DNA of 64,000 nucleotides from Thalassotalea sp. 1_MG-2023. Its GTDB lineage: Bacteria; Pseudomonadota; Gammaproteobacteria; Enterobacterales; Alteromonadaceae. Location of the stretch: positions 124,001 to 188,000 of the forward strand of contig NZ_JAUOPD010000006.1 in assembly GCF_030546745.1 (NCBI RefSeq), read 5' to 3'. Under the pieces are notes generated by a model. It saw nothing but the letters and a program-made list of their open reading frames with translations. It was not told where the DNA came from and searched no databases. Made by a program: the position numbers and the translations under genes. Positions 37,714 to 47,765 of this stretch are shown here, piece after piece (positions within the stretch are counted from its first letter, which is position 1; each line of letters begins with the position of its first letter).

Positions 37714-38475
37714 TTAATGTTTTAGTGATGTACCTGACCCCTTTTGGTGTAAAGCGGATTCATTTTGAAATAATACTTTTATTTTTTCCATTAAAGCGGT
37801 ATCGCTGTGCTTGTTTGCTGCAATATAAATATCAAACGATAGTGCTTTGAAAGTGTAATCTAAAGTGAAACTTTCTTTTTTAAACGTTGTATTATTAACC
37901 GAAGGGATAAAATTTTGTTCAGAAATAGGATAAAAGTCGACACGTTTTGCTTTAAGTAATTTTAAAGCTTGTTCGGTGTTGTTTACAAAAATAATGTTTT
38001 TTCCAGGTGTTAACCCTAATGAAATAAAATAACTTGTGCTGGCCTCTGCACGTTTTAAGGCGATAACATATTTTTTAAGTTGTGCTGGATGAGTGATTTT
38101 TTCTTCGTTGTCTGATAACGTTAAAAGTCTTGTCTTCACATTCCCAAGTTTTGCTATCCAATAAAATTGCTTTTCACGTTCAGGTGTTCTTGAAATTGAA
38201 TAGATAAGAGTATTCGGAGACTCTTTGACGGATTTTAACGCACGAGCCCAACGCATATTAACAATTTTATATGGGATGTTGCCGCTTTTGAATGCTTTTC
38301 TAACTTGTTCTGTCGCTTGGCCAGTTAACTGATTATTATCGCTTTTTACTTGAAATGGTGGCCAAATCTCAGAATAAATTTTTATTGGAAAGTGAGAAGG
38401 GGTTTGCGTTGCTTGGCTGGGTATGAATACGACACAACAAATAATGAGCAGTGCTTGTCGAAAAACTGATAGCAT
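37714..38475 (-). CDS. Orphan periplasmic solute-binding protein, family 3
   Basis: The 253-residue product has a signal peptide (cleavage about residue 22) and a family 3 solute-binding fold: FPIKIYSEIWPPFQVKSDNNQLTGQATEQVRKAF at the start and RVDFYPISEQNF later, with the usual alternating hinge regions. No permease or ATPase genes are next to it. Similar orphan proteins in marine gammaproteobacteria are common and may act as sensors or partners of other systems. The ligand is unknown. Confidence 0.8.
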   Translation of the reverse strand: MLSVFRQALLIICCVVFIPSQATQTPSHFPIKIYSEIWPPFQVKSDNNQLTGQATEQVRKAFKSGNIPYKIVNMRWARALKSVKESPNTLIYSISRTPEREKQFYWIAKLGNVKTRLLTLSDNEEKITHPAQLKKYVIALKRAEASTSYFISLGLTPGKNIIFVNNTEQALKLLKAKRVDFYPISEQNFIPSVNNTTFKKESFTLDYTFKALSFDIYIAANKHSDTALMEKIKVLFQNESALHQKGSGTSLKH

Positions 38476-38561
38476 AAATTTATCCCGAGAACGCAGTATT
38501 ATTTAATATAACTAAAATCAATAGTTAGATCGATATACTTATGTCTTTTTTATAATGTTGC

Positions 38562-39077
38562 TCATGCGTTTTTATTACTTTTAATTACTTGTTTCAATGC
38601 TTTTTTTTCTAGTCGGCGACGTTTAAAAAAGCTAGAGAGCAATGCGCTACACTCTGTTGCCATCACGCCAGAGGTTATCTCAATTTGGTGGTTGAGCTTG
38701 TCATTGCGTGTTAAATCAAAAACACTACCTGCGCTACCCGTTTTTTCATCAGCACAAGCAAACACCACGCGCTTTATACGGCTATGAACCAGTAAACCTG
38801 CACACATCGGACATGGTTCTAAGGTGACATATAAAGTGCAATCAAGCATACGATAGTTCTCTAACGTTTTTCCTGCTTGGCGTATAGCGATCATTTCTGC
38901 ATGAGCCGATGGATCATGTTGCATAATTGACTGATTGAAACCTTCACCAATAACATGGCCGTCAGCAACAACTACGGCACCCACGGGGATTTCATCATGT
39001 TGTTCAGCTTTTAACGCTAATGCATAGGCTTTAGCCATAAATGCATAGTCGATCTCTGTTTGGTTGTATTGCGTCAT
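38562..39077 (-). CDS. tadA: tRNA-specific adenosine deaminase
   Basis: TadA changes A34 to inosine in tRNA-Arg(ACG). The zinc and catalytic motifs are HAE (59-61) and PCPMC (C89, C92). The 171-residue length is normal. It starts one base after the hemW stop, so hemW and tadA are probably translated together, and with rdgB form a minus-strand run. Confidence 0.95.
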   Translation of the reverse strand: MTQYNQTEIDYAFMAKAYALALKAEQHDEIPVGAVVVADGHVIGEGFNQSIMQHDPSAHAEMIAIRQAGKTLENYRMLDCTLYVTLEPCPMCAGLLVHSRIKRVVFACADEKTGSAGSVFDLTRNDKLNHQIEITSGVMATECSALLSSFFKRRRLEKKALKQVIKSNKNA

Positions 39078-39078
39078 G

Positions 39079-40227
39079 TTACAAAAACTCTTCTAGCAAG
39101 CTGTTTAAATACCGATGACCGAGCTTTGTTACTTGCCAGTTTCCACTTTGATGCTGTAAAAGCCCTTTGTCTAGCGCACGATGCATTTTTGCAGAAATAG
39201 TGTTAAAGGCTAGCCCTGTTGTCTGTTCAAAATCAGCTTCATTAAACGCTGAAAATAACCTTAATCTATTCATTAAATACTCAAAAGGGCGCTCTTCTTT
39301 GGCAACCGTTAATAATTGATCTAAATGAGCACGGTGAGTATCTAAATAACCTTTAGGGTGCTTAACTTTAATCGTGCGATGTATTTGTTGGTTAATAGGA
39401 TCTGTAATTTTACCGTGAGCTCCGCAGCCGATACCGAGATAGTCGCCGTATTTCCAGTAATTAAGATTATGTTGACATTCAAAGCCTGGCTTGGCAAAAG
39501 CTGAAATTTCATATTGCTGATAGCCAGCATTACTTAACAATGCGCTGCCTTTATCTTGTATATCCCAAAGCGTTTCATCTTCTGGCAGCTGAGGGGGTTT
39601 TGAGTGAAAAGCTGTATTGGGCTCAATGGTAAGTTGATACCAAGAAAGATGTGTCGGCGAAATATCGATTGCGGTTTTAATATCGTCCAACGCGTTTTCA
39701 AGTGATTGATTCGGTAGACCATGCATTAAATCGAGGTTGAAGGTATTAATGCCACATTCATGGGCTAGCGCTGCTGCGCGTTTAGCTTGATTGCTGTCGT
39801 GAATACGGCCAAGCTTAATTAATTTATCAGAAGCAAAGCTTTGCACGCCAATGGACAAACGAGAAACCCCACCTTGGTAAAAACCGATAAATTTATCTGC
39901 TTCAACCGTGCCTGGGTTTGCTTCTAATGTGATCTCTATATCAGCGCGATGCTCAAATCGTTGTAATACTTGAGACAGTATTGCTGAAATTGCTGCTGCA
40001 CTAAATAAACTTGGTGTTCCTCCGCCAATAAAAATTGAATGCAAAGGTCTATCGTGAAGTGCAAAGCGTTGAATATCTGCGTCAAGATCTTTAATTAATT
40101 CGGTAACATAAGCCTGTTCTGGAATGTCGTGTTTTAATGCATGAGAGTTAAAATCGCAATAAGGACATTTTTCAATACACCAAGGTATATGAATATAAAG
40201 GGATAAAGGCGGAGCAGTTAACATCAT
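39079..40227 (-). CDS. hemW: Radical SAM protein HemW
   Basis: HemW, formerly called an oxygen-independent coproporphyrinogen oxidase homologue, is thought to be a haem chaperone. The 382-residue protein has the radical SAM cluster motif CIEKCPYC (C17, C21, C24), GGGTPSLF and LDLMHGLPNQ, and the C-terminal HemW part with NYWKYGDYLGIGCGAHG. It starts at the first of two adjacent ATG codons and lies 6 bases after rdgB, an arrangement also found in E. coli. Confidence 0.94.
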   Translation of the reverse strand: MMLTAPPLSLYIHIPWCIEKCPYCDFNSHALKHDIPEQAYVTELIKDLDADIQRFALHDRPLHSIFIGGGTPSLFSAAAISAILSQVLQRFEHRADIEITLEANPGTVEADKFIGFYQGGVSRLSIGVQSFASDKLIKLGRIHDSNQAKRAAALAHECGINTFNLDLMHGLPNQSLENALDDIKTAIDISPTHLSWYQLTIEPNTAFHSKPPQLPEDETLWDIQDKGSALLSNAGYQQYEISAFAKPGFECQHNLNYWKYGDYLGIGCGAHGKITDPINQQIHRTIKVKHPKGYLDTHRAHLDQLLTVAKEERPFEYLMNRLRLFSAFNEADFEQTTGLAFNTISAKMHRALDKGLLQHQSGNWQVTKLGHRYLNSLLEEFL

Positions 40228-40233
40228 TGCTGC

Positions 40234-40827
40234 TTATTTCGCCTGTAATTTAGTCGCTAATTGGGCAAGAGCTTTACCACGATGGCTTAAAGTGTTTTTG
40301 TCTTCGCGGTTCAGTTGCGCAGAGGTTTTGTGTAATTCGGGTAGCCAGAAAAGCGGATCATAACCAAAGCCTTGCTCGCCTTGTTGTTCGGTTACAATAC
40401 TGCCTTCCCACACACCATGGCAAATAAGCGGGGTGGGATCTTCTGCATGCGTCATATACACCAAAACACAATGAAATCGTGCATTTCGTTCATTTTCGGC
40501 CACGTTTTTTAAGGCATTTAGTAACTTTTGATTATTATCGCTATCATTAGCATTTTCGCCCGCATAACGAGCGGAATAAACACCTGGAGCACCTTGTAAG
40601 GCATCTACTTCTAAACCTGAATCGTCAGCAATTGCAGGCAAACCAGTGATACTTGCAGCATGTCTTGCTTTTATAATCGCATTTTCTACAAATGTTGTGC
40701 CTGTTTCGGGTACATCTGGTACATTAAACTCACTTTGTGCTTTTACCACAAAGCCTTTTTCTGCGAGCAAACTGGCAAGTTCTTTTACTTTACCTTGGTT
40801 ACCGGTAGCTAAAACGATAGTAGTCAT
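40234..40827 (-). CDS. rdgB: XTP/dITP pyrophosphatase
   Basis: RdgB removes non-canonical purine nucleotides (XTP, dITP, ITP) from the pool. Conserved motifs are [11 protein letters not shown] at the start, [27 protein letters not shown] in the middle, and GFGYDPLF and SHRGKAL later. The 197-residue length is typical. It is the first gene of the rdgB-hemW-tadA run. Confidence 0.96.
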   Translation of the reverse strand: MTTIVLATGNQGKVKELASLLAEKGFVVKAQSEFNVPDVPETGTTFVENAIIKARHAASITGLPAIADDSGLEVDALQGAPGVYSARYAGENANDSDNNQKLLNALKNVAENERNARFHCVLVYMTHAEDPTPLICHGVWEGSIVTEQQGEQGFGYDPLFWLPELHKTSAQLNREDKNTLSHRGKALAQLATKLQAK

Positions 40828-40927
40828 TTGTTCAAATACTGCTTAGAAAATAAAGTCAGATCATACCTTAATCTCAAGTGATTAGGGAGAACAAAGTCGA
40901 TATTTTGAAAAATGATAGGAAGTAATA

Positions 40928-41818
40928 ATGACCTTAAAAGATAACCTATTAGGCCTAATGATTATTTTTATTTGGGGCTTTAATTTTGTCGTCATTGCAT
41001 GGGGTGTTCAAGATATGCCGCCATTATTTATGGGCGCCGCTCGCTTTTTATGTGTTGCGCTGTTAGGTTCGTTATTTGTCTCTAAGCCTGGAATACCTTG
41101 GCGTTGGATGGCGCTTTACGCAATAACACTTTGTTTTGGCCAATTTGCTTTGCTTTTTTCTGCTTTAGCGTTTGGTATGCCAGCAGGTTTAGCATCGATC
41201 GTTTTGCAATCTCAAGCGTTGTTTACCATTCTATTTTCGATAGTATTGTTAAAAGAGCAACTGCACAGAACCCAATTAATTGCGTTAACGATAGCATTTT
41301 TCGGATTGTGGGCGATAAGTAGTGCAGGGCAGTCTACAGATATGACGTTAATTGGCTTTATGCTTACCATTGCAGGCGCTATGTCTTGGGCGATTGGCAA
41401 TATTGTTAATCGTAAAATTACCCAACTAGGCTATCAAGCAAATTTAGGTTTGGTTGTTTGGTCAGCGTGGGTAGCGGTTATTCCTTTCGCGCTTTCAAGC
41501 TACTTTTTTGAAGGCCCAGAAGTGATCATACAAACAATTGAAAGCGTTAAGCTTTCTAGTGTATTAGTCATACTTTATTTAGCGATAGGTGCATCTATTT
41601 TAGGTTATAGTATGTGGGGAGCTTTACTAAGTCGTTACCCCGCAGGCCAAGTTGCGCCTTTAACTTTAGGTGTTCCTGTCGTAGGTATTATGTGTGCGTC
41701 ATTTTTTCTGGGTGAAACACTCAATACTGGACAAATATTTGGCATAATTTTAGTGATGTTATCATTGTTTATAAATGCCTTTGGTAAACGGCTGTTTAAT
41801 AAAAAGCAATTAGCCTAA
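40928..41818 (+). CDS. eamA: EamA-type O-acetylserine/cysteine exporter homologue
   Basis: A 296-residue inner-membrane protein with about ten membrane helices and two EamA repeats. It resembles E. coli EamA, which exports O-acetylserine and cysteine, along its whole length: WGFNFVVIAWGVQDMPPL, FGMPAGLASIVLQSQALFT, GAMSWAIGNIVNRKI, and SILGYSMWGALLSRYP. The substrate here is inferred. It is divergent from rdgB and convergent with putA. Confidence 0.85.
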   Translation: MTLKDNLLGLMIIFIWGFNFVVIAWGVQDMPPLFMGAARFLCVALLGSLFVSKPGIPWRWMALYAITLCFGQFALLFSALAFGMPAGLASIVLQSQALFTILFSIVLLKEQLHRTQLIALTIAFFGLWAISSAGQSTDMTLIGFMLTIAGAMSWAIGNIVNRKITQLGYQANLGLVVWSAWVAVIPFALSSYFFEGPEVIIQTIESVKLSSVLVILYLAIGASILGYSMWGALLSRYPAGQVAPLTLGVPVVGIMCASFFLGETLNTGQIFGIILVMLSLFINAFGKRLFNKKQLA

Positions 41819-41836
41819 TCGTTGTGAGTTAATGAT

Positions 41837-41866
41837 AAAAAACGGGCATCAAGTGATGCCCGTTTT
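41837..41866. terminator. Bidirectional terminator between eamA and putA
   Basis: ACGGGCATC and GATGCCCGT form a perfect stem around AAGT with A and T runs on both sides, so it can stop the converging eamA and putA transcripts. Confidence 0.85.
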
Positions 41867-41891
41867 ATCTTAAGATTCACATCATATGATG

Positions 41892-44800
41892 TTAATCTTC
41901 TTCAACCAAAGTCATTAGGGAAGTGTTACCGCCAGATGCTGTGGTATCAATGCTGATGGTTTTTTCTGTTAATAAGCGTTGGATCAAATTATCAAAGTAC
42001 TCAGAACTGATCACCGGTAATATTGCGCCTTGACGCTCTGCTAACTTTTCACTGATATAATGCTTACGATCACAAAGACTATCAATAACTACCCCTGAAA
42101 GTGCTGGGTGATCTAACAAGGCAGATAAATGACGTAATCTGGCAACTTGGAATACGTTTTTATCAACACCTGTGGCAAGAAATTTATCTCTAAAAGCGAT
42201 GGCCTCATCATAGAATAAATCTGAAACAACGGAAATAACGGTATTACCCGTCGCTAAAGCAGTGACTAATGAAAGTGTCCAAAAGTGGAAACTGGTATTT
42301 TTATCCGCGAAACAAATAATATTGCCACGGTTTTCCAAGTAAAGCGTATTTGATTCACCTGTAGGACCCGGTAATACCGTAGGTTTCTTTAAGCGTTTTT
42401 CAATGCTGATTAATTGATCGCGCGCTGCTGCTAGGGTGCGATTTAAATCATCGGCAAGATCATCAACGATATCTACATGGGCAATTTTGGCTAATAATTG
42501 GCGAACATAAGAGATCCGCGTGTTTAATTCTGTTAAGCGCCAATCTTTTTCTGCCGTGTCAGCTTTTTCCATAAATAGGTTTGCTTCAGACCCGGCTTGT
42601 TCATTACTTTCTAATGCTTCAACTTGTTCTGGTAACATATTGAATTGTTCTGCATCAGGTGTGGCTTTTTCTTTCATTAAACGGGTTAAATAGTTTGGAC
42701 CGCCAGCCTTTGGACCCGTGCCTGATAGACCACGACCACCAAAAGGTTGAACACCAACAATTGCGCCAATCATATTACGATTGATATAAATGTTGCCTGC
42801 ACGAGAAAGTTTTGCTAATTCAAGAGCACGATGATTGATCCGGGTATGTACCCCCATGGTTAAACCAAAACCTGTACTGTTTATTTTATCAACCACATTT
42901 TCAATTTCCTCGCCTTTAAAGCGAACCACATGTACACAAGGACCAAAAACTTCTTTTTTCAAAACGCTTATATCATCAATTTCATATAAGCGAGGAGCGA
43001 AGAAATAATGTTCATTGTCAGATAGTTTATCAGTTATCTCTTGAGCAATTTCACATTGGTATAATAACTTACCATGGGTTTGCATATAGTCGCTATGCGC
43101 GTTAAGTGCATCTAAGGCCTTTTGATCAATGACAGGGCCAATGTCTGTACTTAACATGGCAGGGTCGCCAATATGTAATTCAGCTAATGCACCTTTAAGC
43201 ATGGTAATGACATCGTCGGCTATTTCTTCTTGTAAAAATAACACGCGCAACGCGGAACAGCGTTGACCTGCCGATTGAAAACCTGAAGATATAATATCAT
43301 CAACAACTTGCTCAGGTAGTGCGGTTGAATCAACAATCATGCAGTTTTGACCGCCAGTTTCTGCGATCAAAGGTACTTGGTCGCCGCCACGTTCTGCAAG
43401 GGTTTGTGAAATTCTAGTACCGGTTTCTGTCGAGCCGGTAAACATCACTGTTTGCACACGTGTGTCAGGCACAATAACACTACCTACATCGCTACCACGC
43501 GCGATTACTGCTTGTACAACACCTTCAGGTAAGCCAACTGATTTCATTAATCCAATAGTGTATAAAGCAATTAAGCTAGTTTGCTCTGCAGGCTTCGCTA
43601 AAACAGTATTACCGGTTGCGATTGCTGCCGCGACTTGACCTAAAAATATTGCCAAAGGGAAGTTCCAAGGGCTAATACATAACACTACACCACGCGGTTC
43701 TAATCTATCGTCTTCTACGAGTTCAACAGCTCTTTCAGCATAATAACGACAAAAATCAACGGCTTCTCGTACCTCATCAATACCGTCTTGCGCTATTTTA
43801 CCAGCTTCCTTGATACACATAGCGATAAGTTCATTCATGTGTCGTTCAAGAATATCTGCAATGCGATATAAAAGTGCAGCACGTTCAGTTACAGGTGTTT
43901 GTGACCATGAAGCCAATACGTTTTCTGCGGTATCAATCATCGCTAACATATCAGCTTTATCGTGAAAATGGTGATATCCGATAATTTCATGATGGTTAGC
44001 TGGGTTTTTCACCGGTACTGATTTTTCAGGTAATGCGTCACTTTTGAGTAAGTTATTCTCAAACCAGTTATCGAGTGATGTTTTTAGCGTAGAGATTTCG
44101 ATAATATCATCTAAGTCTACCCCTATTGAGTTATCACGCCCGTTACCATTTTTATCATGGTATAACGCGACAGGCTTGAGAATTTGATTATTATACTTGT
44201 CTTTTAAACGTTGTGTTTTTTCAACGGGATCTTCAAGCAAAGATTCAACAGGTTGTGATTCATCAACAATGGCATTTACAAACGAAGAGTTTGCGCCATT
44301 CTCTAATAAACGACGTACTAAATAGGCGAGTAGATCTTCATGATGACCAACAGGCGCATAAATACGGCATTGGATGCTTTCTCCAGAAACGATTTGATCG
44401 TAAAGAGAATCGCCCATGCCATGTAAGCATTGAAATTCAAAGCCTTCTTTATCATCACCAGCAAGCTCTACAATAGTCGCTGCTGTGTAGGCGTTATGTG
44501 TGGCAAATTGTGGGTAAATAGTATCACGGTAATCTAATAGTTTATTTGCACATGCGTGATAAGAAACATCAGTGGAAGATTTACGCGTAAATACCGGAAA
44601 ATGAAGATGACCGTCTTTTTGCGTATTTTTTATCTCTGTATCCCAGTATGCCCCTTTAACTAAGCGCACCATCATTTTTCGGTTTGTTCGTAATGTTAAA
44701 CTACGTAACCATTCAACGACCCAAAGCGCACGTTTTTGATAGGATTGTAATGCAATACCAAAACCGTTCCAGTCACCTAAATCGTTATCACTAAAGACAG

Positions 44801-45728
44801 CTTCAATGATATCAAGTGAAATATCTAAGCGTTCTGATTCTTCGGCATCAACGGTTAAACCGATGTTATAGCGTTTAGCTTGTAAACACAGGGTTTTAAG
44901 CTTCGGAACGATTTCAGCTAAAACACGTTCTTTATGGCTAAACTCGTAACGTGGATGTATCGCTGACAGTTTTACAGAAATACCGGGTACTTTACGTGGG
45001 TCGTTCTTACCTGAGGCTTGAGCAATCGAACCGATAGTTTCTATCGCTTGTTGATAAGACGCTAAGTAACGCTGAGCATCTTCCATGGTGCGAGCACCTT
45101 CGCCAAGCATATCGTAAGAATAAACATATCCATTTTGTTCTTTGGTGGCTGCACGTTCAGTTGCTGCTTCAATGGTTTCGCCCATTACAAACTGTTTACC
45201 CATGATTTTCATGGCATAGTTCATTGATTTGCGAATAACAGGTTCGCCAAGACGACCGATGGTTTTTTTCAGTAATCCGAAGTTATCTTGCTTACGTTTG
45301 TCTGCATAATTGACCATAGAACCCGTGATTAAAAGTCCCCATGATGATGCATTAACAAACAAAGATTCACTGCTGCCTAAATGAGAGCTCCATTTACCTT
45401 GCGAAATTTTGTCGCGAATTAAGGCATCTTGTGTATGTTTATCGGGAACACGTAATAACGCTTCAGCTAAACACATCAATACAACACCCTCTTCACTTGA
45501 CAGAGAGTACTCATTTAAAAGTGCATCTATGGCTCCGTTTCCTTCTTGGTCTTCTCGGATCTTCAAGACCATTTTACGAGCACGTTCCCATGCTCGACTT
45601 CGCGCACTTACATTAACTTCAGCTACCGGTAGAATATGATCTACCGCTATGTTTTCATCGATACGATAAAACTCACGAATTTTCTGACGAATGGGACAAT
45701 CAGAGAATAACGAACCATTAAAAAGCAT
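41892..45728 (-). CDS. putA: Bifunctional proline dehydrogenase / glutamate semialdehyde dehydrogenase PutA
   Basis: PutA oxidises proline to glutamate in two steps, feeding electrons to quinone and NAD+. The 1278-residue chain has the FAD-binding PRODH barrel (about 160-480, YSYDMLGEGART and VRLVKGAYWDTEI), the aldehyde dehydrogenase domain (about 560-1030; ETGGQNCMIVD and catalytic C824 in GQRCSALR), and a C-terminal ALDH-like tail domain. It begins directly with the helical region and lacks the N-terminal ribbon-helix-helix DNA-binding domain of E. coli PutA, so it should not repress its own gene. putP lies upstream on the same strand. Confidence 0.95.
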   Translation of the reverse strand: MLFNGSLFSDCPIRQKIREFYRIDENIAVDHILPVAEVNVSARSRAWERARKMVLKIREDQEGNGAIDALLNEYSLSSEEGVVLMCLAEALLRVPDKHTQDALIRDKISQGKWSSHLGSSESLFVNASSWGLLITGSMVNYADKRKQDNFGLLKKTIGRLGEPVIRKSMNYAMKIMGKQFVMGETIEAATERAATKEQNGYVYSYDMLGEGARTMEDAQRYLASYQQAIETIGSIAQASGKNDPRKVPGISVKLSAIHPRYEFSHKERVLAEIVPKLKTLCLQAKRYNIGLTVDAEESERLDISLDIIEAVFSDNDLGDWNGFGIALQSYQKRALWVVEWLRSLTLRTNRKMMVRLVKGAYWDTEIKNTQKDGHLHFPVFTRKSSTDVSYHACANKLLDYRDTIYPQFATHNAYTAATIVELAGDDKEGFEFQCLHGMGDSLYDQIVSGESIQCRIYAPVGHHEDLLAYLVRRLLENGANSSFVNAIVDESQPVESLLEDPVEKTQRLKDKYNNQILKPVALYHDKNGNGRDNSIGVDLDDIIEISTLKTSLDNWFENNLLKSDALPEKSVPVKNPANHHEIIGYHHFHDKADMLAMIDTAENVLASWSQTPVTERAALLYRIADILERHMNELIAMCIKEAGKIAQDGIDEVREAVDFCRYYAERAVELVEDDRLEPRGVVLCISPWNFPLAIFLGQVAAAIATGNTVLAKPAEQTSLIALYTIGLMKSVGLPEGVVQAVIARGSDVGSVIVPDTRVQTVMFTGSTETGTRISQTLAERGGDQVPLIAETGGQNCMIVDSTALPEQVVDDIISSGFQSAGQRCSALRVLFLQEEIADDVITMLKGALAELHIGDPAMLSTDIGPVIDQKALDALNAHSDYMQTHGKLLYQCEIAQEITDKLSDNEHYFFAPRLYEIDDISVLKKEVFGPCVHVVRFKGEEIENVVDKINSTGFGLTMGVHTRINHRALELAKLSRAGNIYINRNMIGAIVGVQPFGGRGLSGTGPKAGGPNYLTRLMKEKATPDAEQFNMLPEQVEALESNEQAGSEANLFMEKADTAEKDWRLTELNTRISYVRQLLAKIAHVDIVDDLADDLNRTLAAARDQLISIEKRLKKPTVLPGPTGESNTLYLENRGNIICFADKNTSFHFWTLSLVTALATGNTVISVVSDLFYDEAIAFRDKFLATGVDKNVFQVARLRHLSALLDHPALSGVVIDSLCDRKHYISEKLAERQGAILPVISSEYFDNLIQRLLTEKTISIDTTASGGNTSLMTLVEED

Positions 45729-45787
45729 TTATTTGCCCTCAAAATAGACTGAATAGTGCATTAACACTATAGTTTTTTATACCCACT

Positions 45788-45878
45788 GAATATTTGTGAA
45801 TGCTAAACATGAGTTGAAAGCCTTAAAACGTTTCTTACTTCATGCAAAGCATTCATGTAGACATACATTCAAATATTC
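45788..45878. repeat. Inverted repeat in the putA leader
   Basis: GAATATTTG (45788-45796) and CAAATATTC (45870-45878) are perfect inverted copies flanking about 73 bases, with ATTCA/TGAAT extensions on both. They lie between putP and the putA start and may be paired operators or a leader hairpin. Confidence 0.35.
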
Positions 45879-45884
45879 ATACCA

Positions 45885-47384
45885 TTAAGCATGGTGAGAT
45901 AACATTTCATCATGCTTAGTTAAAATGTCTTCGTTATCTTGTGGTGAAAGGGTACTTACCACAAAAATCACTATTGAACATAAAATAAAGCCAGGAACGA
46001 TTTCATACATCACTGAACTTAAAGATTGGCCATCAATAGTGAATGGAGAATAAATCCAGAATAGTACTGTTAAAGCGCCTGTTATCATGCCTGCTAACGC
46101 TGCGTTTCTGGTCATTTTTTTCCAGAATAAACTACCGATAACTACCGGGCCAAAAGCTGCGCCAAACCCTGCCCAAGCATTACTGACCAGAGAGAGAATT
46201 GAGGAGTCGCGATCGTAAGCTAAATAAATAGCCACTAACGCGACTAAAAATACTGATATTCTGCCAACTAAAACTTGTTGTTTATCACTGGCTTCGCGGT
46301 GTAAAAAGGTTTTATAAAAATCTTCCGTTAAAGAACTTGATGTCACTAACAGTTGCGAAGAAATCGTACTCATAATCGCAGCTAAAATAGCGGCTAGTAA
46401 AAAGCCAGCAATGAGAGGGTTAAACAAAATTTGAGATAACAAAATAAAGATAGTTTCGGCATCATCGAGTGCTAAGCCTGTTTTTGTTACATAAGCAATC
46501 CCTGCAAAACCGGTAGCCATAGCGCCAATAATGGCGACAATCATCCAACTCATACCGATACGTCGTGCAGTAGGCATATCTTTAACACTACGTATTGCCA
46601 TAAAACGTACAATAATATGAGGCTGACCAAAGTAACCTAAGCCCCAAGCCATGGCAGAAAAAACACCAACAACACCAACGCCACTAAAGATATCTAATAG
46701 ATCGGGGTTAACGGCTTTAATTGTTGAGTAGGTTTCAGACACGCCACCTATTTCATAAATAGCGACAGCAGGCACTAATACTAAAGCGACAAACATGATA
46801 CAGCCCTGAACAAAGTCAGTTAAGCTCACCGCTAAAAAGCCACCGAAAAGTGTATATGCCACCACAACACCAGCGGTTACATATAAACCAATTTCATAAT
46901 TTAATCCGAAAGAGCTTTCAAAAAGTTTGCCGCCAGCAACAATACCGCTTGATGTATAAAGGGTGAAGAAAATCACGATTACAACAGATGAAACAATTCT
47001 TAATTGCCTTGATTTATCATTAAAACGATTTTCAAAAAAATCAGGAAGAGTAATTGAATCATTCGCGACTTCGGTATAGGTTCTAAGTCGTGGAGCAACA
47101 ATAAGGTAATTTAAAAAGGCACCAATGACTAAACCGATTGCAATCCATAAACTACTAACACCAGTTAGGTACATGGCACCAGGTAACCCCATTAACATCC
47201 AGCCACTCATATCAGAGGCACCAGCAGAAAGTGCAGCAACGCTTGGGCTTAAACTTCTACCCCCTAACATATAACCTGACACATCGCTGGTTGACTTACG
47301 ATAGGCATAAAAACCAATACCAAGCATTGCAAGAAAATATAGGCCTAAAGAGAAAAAAGTTTCAAATTCCAAAATAATTTCCAC
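45885..47384 (-). CDS. putP: Sodium/proline symporter PutP
   Basis: A 499-residue SSS-family transporter with about 13 membrane helices that takes up proline with sodium. Family motifs are YMLGGRSLSP, ALSAGASDMSGWMLMGLPGA, ASGIVAGGKLFESSFG and WGLGYFGQPHIIVRFMA. The start is GTG (47384); the next alternatives would cut the first helix. It is upstream of putA in the same direction, giving a proline uptake and use unit. Confidence 0.94.
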   Translation of the reverse strand: MEIILEFETFFSLGLYFLAMLGIGFYAYRKSTSDVSGYMLGGRSLSPSVAALSAGASDMSGWMLMGLPGAMYLTGVSSLWIAIGLVIGAFLNYLIVAPRLRTYTEVANDSITLPDFFENRFNDKSRQLRIVSSVVIVIFFTLYTSSGIVAGGKLFESSFGLNYEIGLYVTAGVVVAYTLFGGFLAVSLTDFVQGCIMFVALVLVPAVAIYEIGGVSETYSTIKAVNPDLLDIFSGVGVVGVFSAMAWGLGYFGQPHIIVRFMAIRSVKDMPTARRIGMSWMIVAIIGAMATGFAGIAYVTKTGLALDDAETIFILLSQILFNPLIAGFLLAAILAAIMSTISSQLLVTSSSLTEDFYKTFLHREASDKQQVLVGRISVFLVALVAIYLAYDRDSSILSLVSNAWAGFGAAFGPVVIGSLFWKKMTRNAALAGMITGALTVLFWIYSPFTIDGQSLSSVMYEIVPGFILCSIVIFVVSTLSPQDNEDILTKHDEMLSHHA

Positions 47385-47765
47385 CGTTGTATTTTTATTG
47401 TAAGAGTAAATTTATTATTGATACTGGTAAAGAGTATCTCTATCCATTAATCCATAACATTTTATGACGATGTACTGTAACACTACTCGTTTAATTCAAA
47501 CAAAGGGAAATAAAATCCTTTACTGCCAATTGCTTATGCTAAGTCGTAATACGACATGCAACAGAGTTTAATCAGTTATCGTGACTAAGTGCCGAGAGTC
47601 TATCATGTGTTCCTTGTTGCAATGAACAATAGAGTAGAAAAAAACAGGTTTTTCCATTCAAAAAGCAATTATATTCGACTTTATGGTATATTTTAGTGAT
47701 AAAATTTTATGGATTCTTTAATTAAAAAGCTCTTTAAGAGAACAAGGTGTTTTTGGGGACATTGA
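47385..47765. other. Divergent control region between putP and the ECF sigma gene
   Basis: About 380 bases without a gene. A dyad GTCGTA-A-TACGAC lies at 47543-47555 and a shorter one, CTCTT-T-AAGAG, at 47730-47740. No clear -35/-10 pair was identified for either side. It must hold the promoters for putP (minus) and the sigma/FecR genes (plus). Confidence 0.5.

Noticed and set aside
45409-45639. Plus-strand frames opposite the putA start
   Set aside because: They are antisense to the conserved PutA N-terminus and lack any family resemblance.
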